The notes: a model not told the origin generated them from the letters alone. A DNA stretch of 64,000 nucleotides from Nitrospina sp052156635 (GCF_052156635.1 NZ_JBQKUO010000002.1:310001-374000); one strand, 5' to 3'; counted from the first letter of the stretch, positions 27,070 to 36,602 are shown. A program made the numbers and translations.

Positions 27070-28779
27070 TTGATTAAGCACGACGTATTGATAGTGGGGG
27101 CGGGCCTGGCGGGAATGCGCGCCGCCCTGGAAGTGTGCAAGGAACTGGATGTCGGTATTCTCAGCAAGGTCTATCCTTCGCGGTCGCACAGCGGCGCCGC
27201 GCAGGGCGGCATTGCCGCCGCGCTGGCCAACTCCGAGGACGATTCCTGGGAAGAGCACATGTTCGACACCGTCAAGGGCGGGGATTACCTGAACGACCAG
27301 GATGCGGTGGAGGAATACTGCAAGTCCGCCTCGCGTGTCATCTACGAACTGGAACATTTCGGTTGCGTGTTCAGCCGGATGGAAGACGGGCGCATCGCCC
27401 AGCGCAGTTTCGGCGGGCACTCCAAACCGCGCGCCTGTTTCTCCGCAGACCGCACCGGACACGCCATCCTGCACGCCCTGCACGAACAGGTTCTCAAAAA
27501 CAGCAAATCGATCAAGATTTATTCCGAGTGGTATTTCCACGAGCTGATCATCCAGGACAACCGTTGCCAGGGTGTGGTGGTCAGCGACATCCGTACGGGT
27601 GAAGTGGAAGTGATCCAGGCGAAGGCGGTCGTCATGGCCACCGGCGGTTACGGCCGCGTGTTCCAGATCACCACCAACGCATTCGCCAGCACGGCGGACG
27701 GCGCCATTTCCGCCATCCGCGCGGGACTGCCTCTGGAGGACCCGGAGTTCGTGCAGTTTCATCCGTCCGGGTTGTGGCGGCAGGGCATTCTGTTTTCAGA
27801 AGCAGCACGGGGAGAGGGGGGATACCTGCTGAATGGAGCCGGTGACCGTTTCATGGAGAAATACGCACCGTCGCGCATGGAACTGGCGCCGCGCGACATC
27901 GTGGCGCGCGCCGAGCAGAGCGAGATCGACGAAGGCCGCGGCGTCAACGGCGAGGATTTCATCCACCTCGACCTGCGGCACCTCGGCGAAAAACGCATCA
28001 TGGAACGCCTGCCGCAGATCCGGCAGCTGGGCATCGATTTCATCGGCGTCGATTGTGTGAAGGATCCGTTGCCGATCCAGCCGTCGGCGCATTACTCGAT
28101 GGGCGGCATCCCGACCAACATCCATGGTCAGGTGGTGCGCGATGGAGACGGCACCGCGGTGGAAGGATTCTTCGCTGCGGGCGAGTGCGCCTGCGTCTCC
28201 GTTCACGGCGCCAACCGGCTGGGTACCAATTCCCTTCTGGATGCCACCGTCTTTGGAGAACGTGCGGGACGCTCCGCGCTGGAATATGGCCGTGGAGCCA
28301 CGTTTGGTCAGGTCAACGAAGGGCAGGAAAAAGCCCGCGTGCTCAAATCCATCGAGGAAATCTTCCAACGTGATGGCACGGAAAGCTACAATGATGTCCG
28401 TAACGAAATGAAACAGACCATGATGCGTCTGTGCGGCGTGTTCCGAAATGAAGAAAACCTGAAGGAATGCGTCGATTCCATGCGCGCGCTCCAGGTGCGG
28501 TTCAAAAAAGGCAAGGTCACCGACAAGGGCAAGATTTTCAATTCCGAGTTGTATGAGATCATCGAACTGGGCAATATGTTGATGATGGCGGAGATCATCG
28601 CCACCGCCGCGTTGAACCGGAAAGAAAGCCGCGGCGGACATTACCGCACCGACTTTCCCAAACGCGACGACGAAAAATACCTGCACCACACACTGGTCTA
28701 TGCACAGAACGGCGGCCTGGATCTGAAAACCAAGCCGGTCGTCATCACTCGATTTCAACCGAAGGAAAGAACGTACTGA
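27070..28779 (+). CDS. sdhA: Succinate dehydrogenase/fumarate reductase flavoprotein subunit
   Basis: A 569-aa FAD subunit. It shows the dinucleotide motif GAGLAGMRAALE, the covalent-flavin histidine context RSHSGAAQGGIAAAL, the substrate region HPSGLWRQG...RGEGGYLLN and the catalytic-type HYSMGGIPTN. The start is TTG at 27070 behind AGGTGG; no later start keeps the FAD motif. It interconverts succinate and fumarate. With sdhB (1-nt overlap) and the CCG protein it forms a soluble-headed complex lacking the SdhC/D heme anchor. In an organism using the reductive TCA cycle it would act as fumarate reductase; that direction is inference. Confidence 0.95.
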   Translation: MIKHDVLIVGAGLAGMRAALEVCKELDVGILSKVYPSRSHSGAAQGGIAAALANSEDDSWEEHMFDTVKGGDYLNDQDAVEEYCKSASRVIYELEHFGCVFSRMEDGRIAQRSFGGHSKPRACFSADRTGHAILHALHEQVLKNSKSIKIYSEWYFHELIIQDNRCQGVVVSDIRTGEVEVIQAKAVVMATGGYGRVFQITTNAFASTADGAISAIRAGLPLEDPEFVQFHPSGLWRQGILFSEAARGEGGYLLNGAGDRFMEKYAPSRMELAPRDIVARAEQSEIDEGRGVNGEDFIHLDLRHLGEKRIMERLPQIRQLGIDFIGVDCVKDPLPIQPSAHYSMGGIPTNIHGQVVRDGDGTAVEGFFAAGECACVSVHGANRLGTNSLLDATVFGERAGRSALEYGRGATFGQVNEGQEKARVLKSIEEIFQRDGTESYNDVRNEMKQTMMRLCGVFRNEENLKECVDSMRALQVRFKKGKVTDKGKIFNSELYEIIELGNMLMMAEIIATAALNRKESRGGHYRTDFPKRDDEKYLHHTLVYAQNGGLDLKTKPVVITRFQPKERTY

Positions 28780-29717
28780 TGGCTACTTTTCGCATCAAGC
28801 GGTTCAATCCGGAAAAGCAGGCCGAACCGTATTACGAGGAATTCGAATACGATTTTCCGGAAGGGGCGACCCTGCTGGACTGCATGAACCACATCAAGTG
28901 GACCCAGGACGGCACGTTGACCTACCGAATGTCCTGCCGGAGCGCCATCTGCGGCTCCTGCGGCATGAAGGCGAACGGACGCGCCGTGCTGGCCTGCCAG
29001 CGCCAGGCCGCGCACCTGTTGAAAGACGGCAAGGTCACCATCGAGCCGCTCGGCAACATGAAACCGATCAAGGACCTGGTGGTGGATTTCAAACCGTTCT
29101 GGGACAAGATCGACGCGGTCAAACCGTATCTCGAAAACAACGAGAAACCGCCGGAAAAAGAACACCGCATGAGCCCCGAGCAGTTCAAACTGCTCGACGA
29201 CACCAGCACCTGCATCATGTGCGGCAACTGTTACTCCGACTGCAACATGCTGGAGGTGGATGACAATTTCCTCGGTCCGGCGGCACTCGCCAAGGCCCAG
29301 CGCTTTGTGGACGACTCGCGCGACCAGGCCAGGAAGGAACGCATCAAGGAGCTCAGCAAGCCGGGCGGCATCTGGGACTGCACCCACTGTGCGGAATGCG
29401 TGGAACGCTGTCCGAAACCGGCGCGGCCGTTTTACCGGATTAAAGAATTAATGAAGGTGGCGCTGGACGAAGGCGTGACCAACAACAACGGCGCGCGGCA
29501 CGCGTTGTCGTTCGCGAAATCGATCAAGCACAGCGGGCGGCTGAACGAAAACACCCTGCCCGTCGAATCGGTCGGCTATTTCAACATCAAGGGCCTCATG
29601 GACCTTCTGCCCGTCGGCCTGCGCATGGTGCTCAAGGGCAAGGTGCCGCCGATCATCCATCGTTCGATCGATGACCAGAAAGACGTGAAGCGTATCTTCG
29701 AGGAGTTGGGAGAATGA
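28779..29717 (+). CDS. sdhB: Succinate dehydrogenase/fumarate reductase iron-sulfur subunit
   Basis: A 312-aa protein, longer than typical SdhB (about 235-260). The N-terminal ferredoxin domain has CRSAICGSCGMKANGRAVLAC for the [2Fe-2S] cluster. The C-terminal half has CIMCGNCYSDCN and CTHCAECVERCPKP for the other clusters. About 70 extra C-terminal residues (LPVESVGYFNIKGLMDLLP...) extend toward the CCG partner. The ATG overlaps the sdhA stop (TGATG) and its own end overlaps the next gene, so the three are coupled. Confidence 0.95.
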   Translation: MATFRIKRFNPEKQAEPYYEEFEYDFPEGATLLDCMNHIKWTQDGTLTYRMSCRSAICGSCGMKANGRAVLACQRQAAHLLKDGKVTIEPLGNMKPIKDLVVDFKPFWDKIDAVKPYLENNEKPPEKEHRMSPEQFKLLDDTSTCIMCGNCYSDCNMLEVDDNFLGPAALAKAQRFVDDSRDQARKERIKELSKPGGIWDCTHCAECVERCPKPARPFYRIKELMKVALDEGVTNNNGARHALSFAKSIKHSGRLNENTLPVESVGYFNIKGLMDLLPVGLRMVLKGKVPPIIHRSIDDQKDVKRIFEELGE

Positions 29718-30598
29718 AGTTTGCACTGTTCACCGGGTGCGTGTCGAAAGGCGCGACCCGCGAGTTGATGCTGGCCACGACGAAATCCGCCCAGGCGCTG
29801 GGTATCGAATACGTGGAAATGAAAAGCGCCGCCTGCTGTGGCGCGGGTGTGCTCTCGGAAAAGAACCCGACCCTCACCGACGCCCTCAATGCGCGCACCT
29901 TCGCCATCGCCGAAGAGCAGGGACTGGACCTCGTCACCATCTGTTCCACCTGCCAGGGCAACCTGAAGAAATCCGAGTGCAACCTGAACGATGGCGGCGA
30001 ATACAAGGATCGCATCAACTACATCCTGAAAGAAGGCGGCCACCAGTACCAGGGCGACAAGATTCAGATCAAGCACTTCTCCAACATCCTCGCAACCGAG
30101 GAAGGCAAAAAACGCCTGCGCGAGAAGATCAAGCGTCCGCTCACCGGCCTCAAGGCCGCGGCGTTCTACGGCTGTTACGTGCTGCGCCCGTCCGAACTTT
30201 CCGAGTACGACGACCCGGACAACCCGACGGAGCTGGAAGAGTTGTTTGAAATCCTCGGGGCGACGCCGGTGTATTACGACAACCGCATCAAGTGTTGCGG
30301 TTTCCCCATCATCATGATGAACAAGGAAGCCTCGCACGAAATGGCGGGCAACGCGCTCATCGACGCCGCGCAGCAGGGGGCGGACGTGGTCGTTACCGGC
30401 TGTCCGCTGTGCCACCTGAGCCTCGACTCCTACCAGCCGGAAATCGACAACCTGCGCGAGGCCGGCTACGTGATGCCGATCCTGCACCTGCCGCAGCTGG
30501 TGGCGCTGGCGCTCGGGTTCTCGCCGGAGGAGATCGGCATGGACACGCACATCGTCTCCACCGCGGGCATCGACCGCATCCTCAAGCAGCACGCCTGA
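29714..30598 (+). CDS. CCG-domain (HdrB/SdhE-like) subunit of succinate:quinone reductase
   Basis: A 294-aa protein with two cysteine-rich CCG domains: TGCVSKGATRE...SAACCGAG...CSTCQGN, and YGCYVLRPS...IKCCGFPI...GCPLCHLS. This is the HdrB fold that binds non-cubane [4Fe-4S] clusters. In type E succinate:quinone reductases this subunit (SdhE) replaces the membrane anchor. No transmembrane helix is evident, so attachment would be peripheral. It starts inside the last codons of sdhB (4-nt overlap). A role in heterodisulfide chemistry is unlikely given the sdhAB linkage. Confidence 0.9.
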   Translation: MKFALFTGCVSKGATRELMLATTKSAQALGIEYVEMKSAACCGAGVLSEKNPTLTDALNARTFAIAEEQGLDLVTICSTCQGNLKKSECNLNDGGEYKDRINYILKEGGHQYQGDKIQIKHFSNILATEEGKKRLREKIKRPLTGLKAAAFYGCYVLRPSELSEYDDPDNPTELEELFEILGATPVYYDNRIKCCGFPIIMMNKEASHEMAGNALIDAAQQGADVVVTGCPLCHLSLDSYQPEIDNLREAGYVMPILHLPQLVALALGFSPEEIGMDTHIVSTAGIDRILKQHA

Positions 30599-30673
30599 AC
30601 GGGCCCCTCCAAAATCTATACATTTAATAATCCGATTTGATGGATGCGTGCGCCCTGTTACACTGGGTGTGCG

Positions 30674-32230
30674 ATGTTTACGGAAAAATTCCTGATCCGC
30701 AAAAAACTGGCGTTGATGGCAGGCGGCCTGTTCCTGTTCGGTTTGCTGGTGGCGAGTCCGCCCCTTGCCGGGCTGAGTGCCGACTCACAGAAAATGGTGG
30801 CGGTGACGTTCCTCATGGCCGTCCTCTGGATCGGCGAGGCCATCCCCATTCCCGCCACGGCGCTCATTCCTCTCGTGCTGTATCCCCTGCTCGGTATCCT
30901 GCCCAGCAAGGATGTCGCCCCGCATTACGCCAACCACCTCGTGTTCCTGTTCATGGGTGGATTCATGATTGCGCTGGCGATGGAGCGCTGGAACCTGCAC
31001 AAGCGCATCGCGCTGGTCATCATCCGCGCCATCGGCGGCAGCCCCAGCCGCATCGTGCTCGGCTTCATGGTGGCGACCGCGTTTCTTTCCATGTGGATTT
31101 CCAACACCGCGACGACGATGATGATGCTCCCCGTCGGCATGGCGGTGGTGCAACAGATTGCCGTGCAGACACGAGCGAGCAACGGAGACGCGGTCGATCC
31201 CGCCGTCATTGAAAAGCAGTTCGGGCTGGTGCTCATGCTGGGACTGGCTTACGCGGCGAGCATCGGCGGGGTGGGGACGCTCATCGGGACACCGCCCAAC
31301 ATCGTTTTCGCCGGGTTTTACAAGAACAGTTTCCCGGAAGAACCCGACATCACCTTCACCGGCTGGATGGGGTACGCCCTGCCGGTGGTCATCGTATTCC
31401 TGCCGCTGGTGTGGTTTTACCTGTGCCGTTTCGCAACGGGCGTTTCCATATTTCAATTTCAGGTGGAGGACGGAACGAAGAGCGTGATCGACCGCGAACT
31501 GGAATCGCTCGGACCCATGAGCCGTGCGGAAAAGTTCGTCGGCGTGGTGTTTGTGACGGCGGCTTTTCTGTGGATCTTCCGCAAGCCCCTTGCCGTGGGT
31601 GCACTCAGTATTCCCGGCTGGTCGGAGGCGTTTCCGTGGTCGTTTTACCTTCATGATGCGACCGTGGCGATCCTGATGGGACTGGTTCTCATGATTGTGC
31701 CCATTGGTTTTCCCGGCGGCATGATGCTGGGCGAGCGGCGGGAGTTCTTTGCGCTCGACTGGAAAACCGTACAGGAGGGTGTGCCATGGGGCATCCTGCT
31801 GTTGTTCGGCGGCGGCTTTGCGCTCGCCGCGGGTTTCCGTGAAACCGGGCTCGACCTGTGGATCGGCGAACGCATTGCGGCGGGCAACGGCATGCTTTCT
31901 CTCTGGGGCCTGGTTCTCGTTTTGTGCCTCGGCATCACCTTCCTCACCGAGTTCACTTCCAACACGGCGACCGCGACCATGATCCTCCCCGTCATTGCCG
32001 GGGCCGCGGTGGCCATGCCGTACCATCCCCTGCTTCTCCTGATCCCGGTCACGCTGTCGGCGTCGTTCGCGTTCATGATGCCGGTGGCAACGCCGCCCAA
32101 CGCCATCGTGTTCGGAAGCGGCTGGGTGACGATTCCCAAAATGGCCAGGGTCGGGTTCTTCCTCAACCTGCTGGGAGCGGGGCTGGTGACGGTCTGGATG
32201 GTGTGGGTGGTGCGGGGATGGATCGGCTGA
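30674..32230 (+). CDS. SLC13/DASS-family sodium:dicarboxylate or anion symporter
   Basis: 518 aa from the ATG at 30674; a start at 30644 would add a short unlikely tail. It is polytopic with roughly 11-12 hydrophobic segments. Both DASS substrate/sodium motifs are present: SNTATTMMMLP in the N half and EFTSNTATATMILPV in the C half, plus ATPPNAIVFGSG near the end. The family imports di/tricarboxylates or sulfate with Na+. The position 75 nt after the sdhABE set fits C4-dicarboxylate traffic, but sulfate is possible. Confidence 0.9.
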   Translation: MFTEKFLIRKKLALMAGGLFLFGLLVASPPLAGLSADSQKMVAVTFLMAVLWIGEAIPIPATALIPLVLYPLLGILPSKDVAPHYANHLVFLFMGGFMIALAMERWNLHKRIALVIIRAIGGSPSRIVLGFMVATAFLSMWISNTATTMMMLPVGMAVVQQIAVQTRASNGDAVDPAVIEKQFGLVLMLGLAYAASIGGVGTLIGTPPNIVFAGFYKNSFPEEPDITFTGWMGYALPVVIVFLPLVWFYLCRFATGVSIFQFQVEDGTKSVIDRELESLGPMSRAEKFVGVVFVTAAFLWIFRKPLAVGALSIPGWSEAFPWSFYLHDATVAILMGLVLMIVPIGFPGGMMLGERREFFALDWKTVQEGVPWGILLLFGGGFALAAGFRETGLDLWIGERIAAGNGMLSLWGLVLVLCLGITFLTEFTSNTATATMILPVIAGAAVAMPYHPLLLLIPVTLSASFAFMMPVATPPNAIVFGSGWVTIPKMARVGFFLNLLGAGLVTVWMVWVVRGWIG

Positions 32231-32233
32231 ACT

Positions 32234-33019
32234 CTACCGTCCGGTGAATTTGGGCACGCGTTTTTCCAGGAACGCACGGATGCCTTCCTTTGCATCTTCT
32301 GTATCGAATCTCGCACCAAACAGGCGCGCTTCTTTTTCGAACGCGTGTTTTTCCAGTTCGTCGTCGCGGGGGAGCAGGGTGGCGAGGATGGCGTTCACCG
32401 ACCCCTTGCTTTTTCCCTGCACCTGACGGGCCAGTTCAAGCGCCGTCTCCAGCGCCGCGCCGGGTTTCACCACCTGGTGCACGATGCCGAGACGCGACGC
32501 CTCCGCGCCGTCGATTTCCTTGGCCAGCAATATCATGTTCATCGCCTGCGTCACCCCCAGGATGCGTGACAGGCGCACCGTGCCGCCGAATCCGGGAAGC
32601 AGGCCCAGGTTCACCTCCGGCAGGCCGAGCCGGGAGGCGGTGGTGGCGATGCGCAACGGACAGGCCAGCGCCAGTTCCAATCCTCCACCCAGGCAGACGC
32701 CGTCAATGGCGGCGATGACGGGTTTCGGCAGGTGCTCGATCTGGTGCAGGACCGCCTGGCCGCGTTCGGCGTAGGCGCGTCCTTCATTGGAGTTGCGGAT
32801 GGCGGCGAGTTCCCGGATGTTCGCCCCGGCGGAAAAGAATTTGGGGAGCGCGCTGTGGATCACCACGGTGCAGATGTCGATGTCGCCTGCGAGGTGCTGG
32901 ATGCGGCAGGCCAGTTCGTCGAGAACGGAACGGCTGAGCGCGTTCACCGGGGGGTGGTGGAGGGTCAGAACGGCGGTGCCGTCTTCGACCACCTGCGACA
33001 GATGCGTGGTGTCGTTCAT
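32234..33019 (-). CDS. Enoyl-CoA hydratase/isomerase family protein
   Basis: A 261-aa crotonase-fold enzyme. The oxyanion-hole segments are FFSAGANIREL and GVCLGGGLELALAC. Candidate catalytic glutamates occur in GGGLELA and LPEVNLGLLPGFGG, as in enoyl-CoA hydratase. The C-terminal RAFLEKRVPKFTGR is the common family ending. A crotonase-fold isomerase cannot be excluded. It is the last gene of the minus-strand PAP2/GT9-trm112-gcvPB run and converges on the SLC13 gene. Confidence 0.92.
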   Translation of the reverse strand: MNDTTHLSQVVEDGTAVLTLHHPPVNALSRSVLDELACRIQHLAGDIDICTVVIHSALPKFFSAGANIRELAAIRNSNEGRAYAERGQAVLHQIEHLPKPVIAAIDGVCLGGGLELALACPLRIATTASRLGLPEVNLGLLPGFGGTVRLSRILGVTQAMNMILLAKEIDGAEASRLGIVHQVVKPGAALETALELARQVQGKSKGSVNAILATLLPRDDELEKHAFEKEARLFGARFDTEDAKEGIRAFLEKRVPKFTGR

Positions 33020-33114
33020 GAGCGCCCCCTGAAAAAAGGTTCCCGCCTGCTTCAGGCATTATATCGCAAGAGGGAGAAATTCAATAATGGAGCCGGGAGG
33101 GAAAACGTCCCGTA

Positions 33115-34611
33115 TCAGGACGCCGGTTTCCAGCGCAGTTTGGGATGGCGCGCGGCGCGAGCTTCGTCCGGGCGCGACACCTTGGAGAGATACGGCGCGT
33201 CGTGGAAACTTTCGGCGTCGTTCTCCGCCTGTTTGGCGATCTCTTTCATCGCCTGGATGAAGTCATCGAGGGTCTCTTTGGACTCGGTCTCGGTCGGTTC
33301 CACCATGAGCGCCCCCTTGACGATCAGCGGGAAGTACACCGTCGGCGGGTGGAATCCCTTGTCGATGAGCGCCTTGGCGATGTCCATGGTCTTCACGTTC
33401 TGCTTGAGCTGGTTCTTGTCGTTGAACACGCACTCGTGCAGGCTGGGTCCGGGGTAGGGCAGGAAGTAGGTGTCCCTGAGCCGCGCCTTGATGTAGTTGG
33501 CGTTCAACACCGCCGACTCGCAGGCCTGGCGCAGGCCGTCGGGTCCGAGTGTGCGGATGTAAACATACGCGCGGAGCAGGATGCCGAAGTTCCCGTAGAA
33601 AGCGCGCACCTTGCCGACGCTTTCCGGCTGGTCGTAGTCGAGCGAAAACTGCCCGTTGTCGTTCACGATGCGTGGCACGGGAAGATAAGGCTCCAGAATC
33701 TTTTTGACGCCGACGGGCCCGGCGCCCGGTCCGCCTCCGCCGTGCGGGGTGGAGAACGTTTTGTGCAGATTGAAGTGGAGCACGTCCACACCCATGGTGG
33801 CGACCTTGCAGACGCCCATCAGCGCGTTGAGGTTCGCGCCGTCGCAATAGACGAGGCCACCCTTGCCGTGCACGATCTCGGTGATTTCCAGAATGTCTTT
33901 TTCGAACATGCCCAGCGTGTTGGGATTGGTCAGCATGATGGCGGCGGTGTCCTCGTCCATCAGGTTGCGCAGTTTGTCGATATCGATCAACCCTTCCGCA
34001 TTGGAGGGGATGTGCACGACGTCATAACCGCACAGGGTGCAACTGGCGGGATTGGTGCCGTGCGCCGAGTCGGGCATCAGCACCTTGCTCCGCTGTTTGC
34101 CTTTAGCCTGGTGGTAGGCGCGGATGGTGAGCATGCCGGTCATCTCGCCATGGGCGCCCGCGGCCGGTTGCAGGCTGACCGCGTCCATGCCGCTGACTTC
34201 CTGCAGAAACTCCTGAAGCTCGTGCAGGAGACGCAGGCTTCCCTGGGACAGGGACTCCGGCGCATAGGGATGGTTCTGCGCGAATCCCGGCAGGCGGGCC
34301 ATGTCTTCGTTGATCTTCGGGTTGTATTTCATGGTGCACGAGCCGAGCGGATAGAACGCGCTGTCGATGCTGAAATTCCACTGAGACAGACGCGTGTAGT
34401 GGCGCACCACGTCGAGTTCCGACAACTCGGGCAAATGATCAATGGGCTCGCGGAGTTCCTCCGGCGGCAGAAGGGTTTGCAGTTCCACTTCCGGGATGGT
34501 GCTGGATGGCAGGGAATAGGCCCTCCGTCCGGGGGAGCCCAGTTCGAATACCGGGGGTTCCTCGAACACCAGTCCTTTGATGCCGGTTTTGCTTTCTTCC
34601 ACGTGTGCCAT
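33115..34611 (-). CDS. gcvPB: Glycine dehydrogenase (decarboxylating) subunit 2
   Basis: A 498-aa PLP enzyme, the C-terminal half of two-subunit P-proteins. The PLP-lysine is K284 in HFNLHKTFSTPHGGGGPGAGP. Other markers are YPLGSCTMKYNP (about 87-98), LQPAAGAHGE and DSAHGTNPAS. It decarboxylates glycine and passes the aminomethyl group to GcvH. The partner gcvPA and the gcvT/gcvH genes are not adjacent here, so the system is split in this genome. The upstream neighbour is the Trm112 gene 36 nt away. Confidence 0.95.
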   Translation of the reverse strand: MAHVEESKTGIKGLVFEEPPVFELGSPGRRAYSLPSSTIPEVELQTLLPPEELREPIDHLPELSELDVVRHYTRLSQWNFSIDSAFYPLGSCTMKYNPKINEDMARLPGFAQNHPYAPESLSQGSLRLLHELQEFLQEVSGMDAVSLQPAAGAHGEMTGMLTIRAYHQAKGKQRSKVLMPDSAHGTNPASCTLCGYDVVHIPSNAEGLIDIDKLRNLMDEDTAAIMLTNPNTLGMFEKDILEITEIVHGKGGLVYCDGANLNALMGVCKVATMGVDVLHFNLHKTFSTPHGGGGPGAGPVGVKKILEPYLPVPRIVNDNGQFSLDYDQPESVGKVRAFYGNFGILLRAYVYIRTLGPDGLRQACESAVLNANYIKARLRDTYFLPYPGPSLHECVFNDKNQLKQNVKTMDIAKALIDKGFHPPTVYFPLIVKGALMVEPTETESKETLDDFIQAMKEIAKQAENDAESFHDAPYLSKVSRPDEARAARHPKLRWKPAS

Positions 34612-34646
34612 GAAATTCCTTTTTTTGGTATTTATATTGAAATGGG

Positions 34647-34844
34647 TCAGATTGCTGACTGGGTGTCGTCCGCCTTGCTGGTGTCCTCCGCCTCGTTCAT
34701 GAGCATGATGGGAATGCCGTCGCGAATGGGGAATTTCAGCTTGCAGGCGCCGCAGAGCAAGCCATCTTCATTTGGCGACAGCTGCAGGTCTCCCTTGCAC
34801 TGGGGACAAACCAGAAAATCGAGCAATTCTTTGTCAAAAGCCAT
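34647..34844 (-). CDS. Trm112 family protein
   Basis: 65 aa from the ATG at 34844 (MAFDKELLDFLVCPQCKGDL). Longer frames reach into the upstream gene. Four cysteines (CPQC and CGAC) form the zinc ribbon, and FPIRDGIPIML is the family ending. Bacterial Trm112-like proteins can activate methyltransferases, but their role is often undefined. It lies 13 nt after the PAP2-GT9 gene stop. Confidence 0.9.
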   Translation of the reverse strand: MAFDKELLDFLVCPQCKGDLQLSPNEDGLLCGACKLKFPIRDGIPIMLMNEAEDTSKADDTQSAI

Positions 34845-34857
34845 GAGTATTCCAGGT

Positions 34858-36555
34858 TCAGTCCACCCGCATTCCGTCTGGAGTCCTGGGTGGAGCCGGA
34901 TGGGAACTGCCATTCAGGCAGGCGCGCACCGTTTCGAAGACTTCATCAACCGATATGCCTTCCATGCATTCGTTATGGGTGGGGCACGTTCGCTTGTAGC
35001 AGTAACTGCAATGCAGTTTTTTGACGATCACCTTGTGATGTGAGCCGTAGGGTCCATTATAAACAGGATCGGTGGGTCCAAACAAGGACACAGTGGGAAT
35101 CCCCAGCGCCACGCACAGATGCAGGGTTCCCGTGTCGCCGCCGACGAACAGGCTGGCGCGGTCGAACAACGCCATGCTCTGGTGCAGGCTGCTGGGAGGC
35201 GCCACCCAGTGCGGTTGTTTCATATGGGAAGCCAGACGGTCGACTTTCCCCTTTTCACCGGGCCCCCAGGTGAGCAGGATGTGGGCCCCCAGTTCGTTGT
35301 GAATACGGTCGCCCAATTGGGCAAAACGATCGAGTTCCCACTGTTTGGTCTTGTAACCGACCCCGGAATGGAGCACCACCACCGGCCGCGTACCGAGGTC
35401 CGGATTCCGGTCGAAAAACTCCTGCGCCTGACCCTGGGCGGCTTCAGGAATCCGCACCACGAACTCCTGTGACAGGTCCCGGGCGCCGAGTGCGCGGATC
35501 ATCGACAGGTTTTTATCGACAACGTGGATGGTGCGTCCCACGGCCGGAACCTTGATGTTGGTGAAGAGCGCGTTCCACTGCTCGCGGCAGTCGGTGCGGT
35601 CGAAGCCGACCCGGAGCGGCGCGCCGGATAGTGCCGCCAGCACCCCGGTTTTGATGAGCCCCTGGATGTCGATGGCGAGATCGAAGTTGTGCCCGCGCAG
35701 TTCGCGGTAAAAGGATCGCATTTCCATCAGGGTCGCGGGGGTGAGGTTCTTTCTCCATTCGCGGGTGCGCACCACCAGCACCTCATCGAGGTCCGGGTTG
35801 CCTTCGAGAACGTCCGAAAACTTTTCCTCCACCACCCAGGTGATGTGTGCGTTGGGAAACGTCTGGCGCAGCGTGCGGAGGGCGGGCAGGGTGTGCACCA
35901 CGTCGCCCAGTGAACTCAGGCGTACCAGCAGGATGCGCCGGATGTTCCAGCCCGGCCCGTTGAGCGGCAGGACTTCCGGTGCCAGGTTCCAGTTTTTGGG
36001 AGCGAATTTGTAAATGGAAAAAGCCATGACCGTTCCCACCCCCATCCCCATCAGCACGTCGCTGGGATAGTGCACGCCCTGATACAGTTTGCTGATGCAC
36101 CCGCCCAGCGCGAATAGAAATACCGGCACCGCGGCGCGGCGGAAATAGCAGCTGGTGATGGTGGCGAATGCGAACAGGTTGGCCGCCTGCGACGAGGGAA
36201 GGGAATAGGAATTCGAACAGAAAATCAGCGGTGTCAGGAATTCCAGGTCGTGGCAGGGCCGGGGGCGGGCGAACACCGGCTTCAAAACCTCGTGGACCAG
36301 AAAATCCGTAAGCAGAACCGTTAACGCCGCTGTCAAAATATAATACAGGGCCTTTGCTTTTTTGAGATAAACCAGGGCGCCCGCGGCAACCAGACCGGGA
36401 AGCAGATAGACCCTCTTGTCATTCACAGCGACGACGAAAGAGTCCAATGTCGAAAATTGCAAATTCTGCTTGATCCAGTACAATACCGCGATTTCAAATT
36501 CCATCAGCAAGTCCAATTTGTGTTGCGTTTCAATGGTTTCCAAGTCTATGGGCAT
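34858..36555 (-). CDS. PAP2 phosphatase-family / GT9 heptosyltransferase fusion
   Basis: A 565-aa two-domain protein. The N-terminal about 190 residues are polytopic PAP2-like: KPVFARPRP (K92...R99-P100) is motif 1, PSSQ (120-123) stands where PSGH is expected, and SKLYQGVHYPSD (S155...H162...D166) is motif 3 with R to K. From about 205, NIRRILLVRLSSLGDVVHTLPALRTLR starts a GT-B glycosyltransferase family 9 (WaaF/WaaC-like), with GGDTGTLHLCVALGIPTVSLFGPTDP near the end. The fusion would anchor LPS-core heptose transfer at the membrane. Loss of the motif-2 histidine questions the phosphatase activity. Confidence 0.87.
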   Translation of the reverse strand: MPIDLETIETQHKLDLLMEFEIAVLYWIKQNLQFSTLDSFVVAVNDKRVYLLPGLVAAGALVYLKKAKALYYILTAALTVLLTDFLVHEVLKPVFARPRPCHDLEFLTPLIFCSNSYSLPSSQAANLFAFATITSCYFRRAAVPVFLFALGGCISKLYQGVHYPSDVLMGMGVGTVMAFSIYKFAPKNWNLAPEVLPLNGPGWNIRRILLVRLSSLGDVVHTLPALRTLRQTFPNAHITWVVEEKFSDVLEGNPDLDEVLVVRTREWRKNLTPATLMEMRSFYRELRGHNFDLAIDIQGLIKTGVLAALSGAPLRVGFDRTDCREQWNALFTNIKVPAVGRTIHVVDKNLSMIRALGARDLSQEFVVRIPEAAQGQAQEFFDRNPDLGTRPVVVLHSGVGYKTKQWELDRFAQLGDRIHNELGAHILLTWGPGEKGKVDRLASHMKQPHWVAPPSSLHQSMALFDRASLFVGGDTGTLHLCVALGIPTVSLFGPTDPVYNGPYGSHHKVIVKKLHCSYCYKRTCPTHNECMEGISVDEVFETVRACLNGSSHPAPPRTPDGMRVD

Positions 36556-36602
36556 TGCTGGGGGGAGTCAATTCTTTTGTCAGTTGCGAAAGGCCTTGAG
36601 AA

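Noticed and set aside
33145..35043. 632-codon plus-strand frame across gcvPB, trm112 and part of the GT9 gene
   Set aside because: It is antisense to three genes with clear family motifs and itself shows no recognisable domain; high GC gives long spurious frames.
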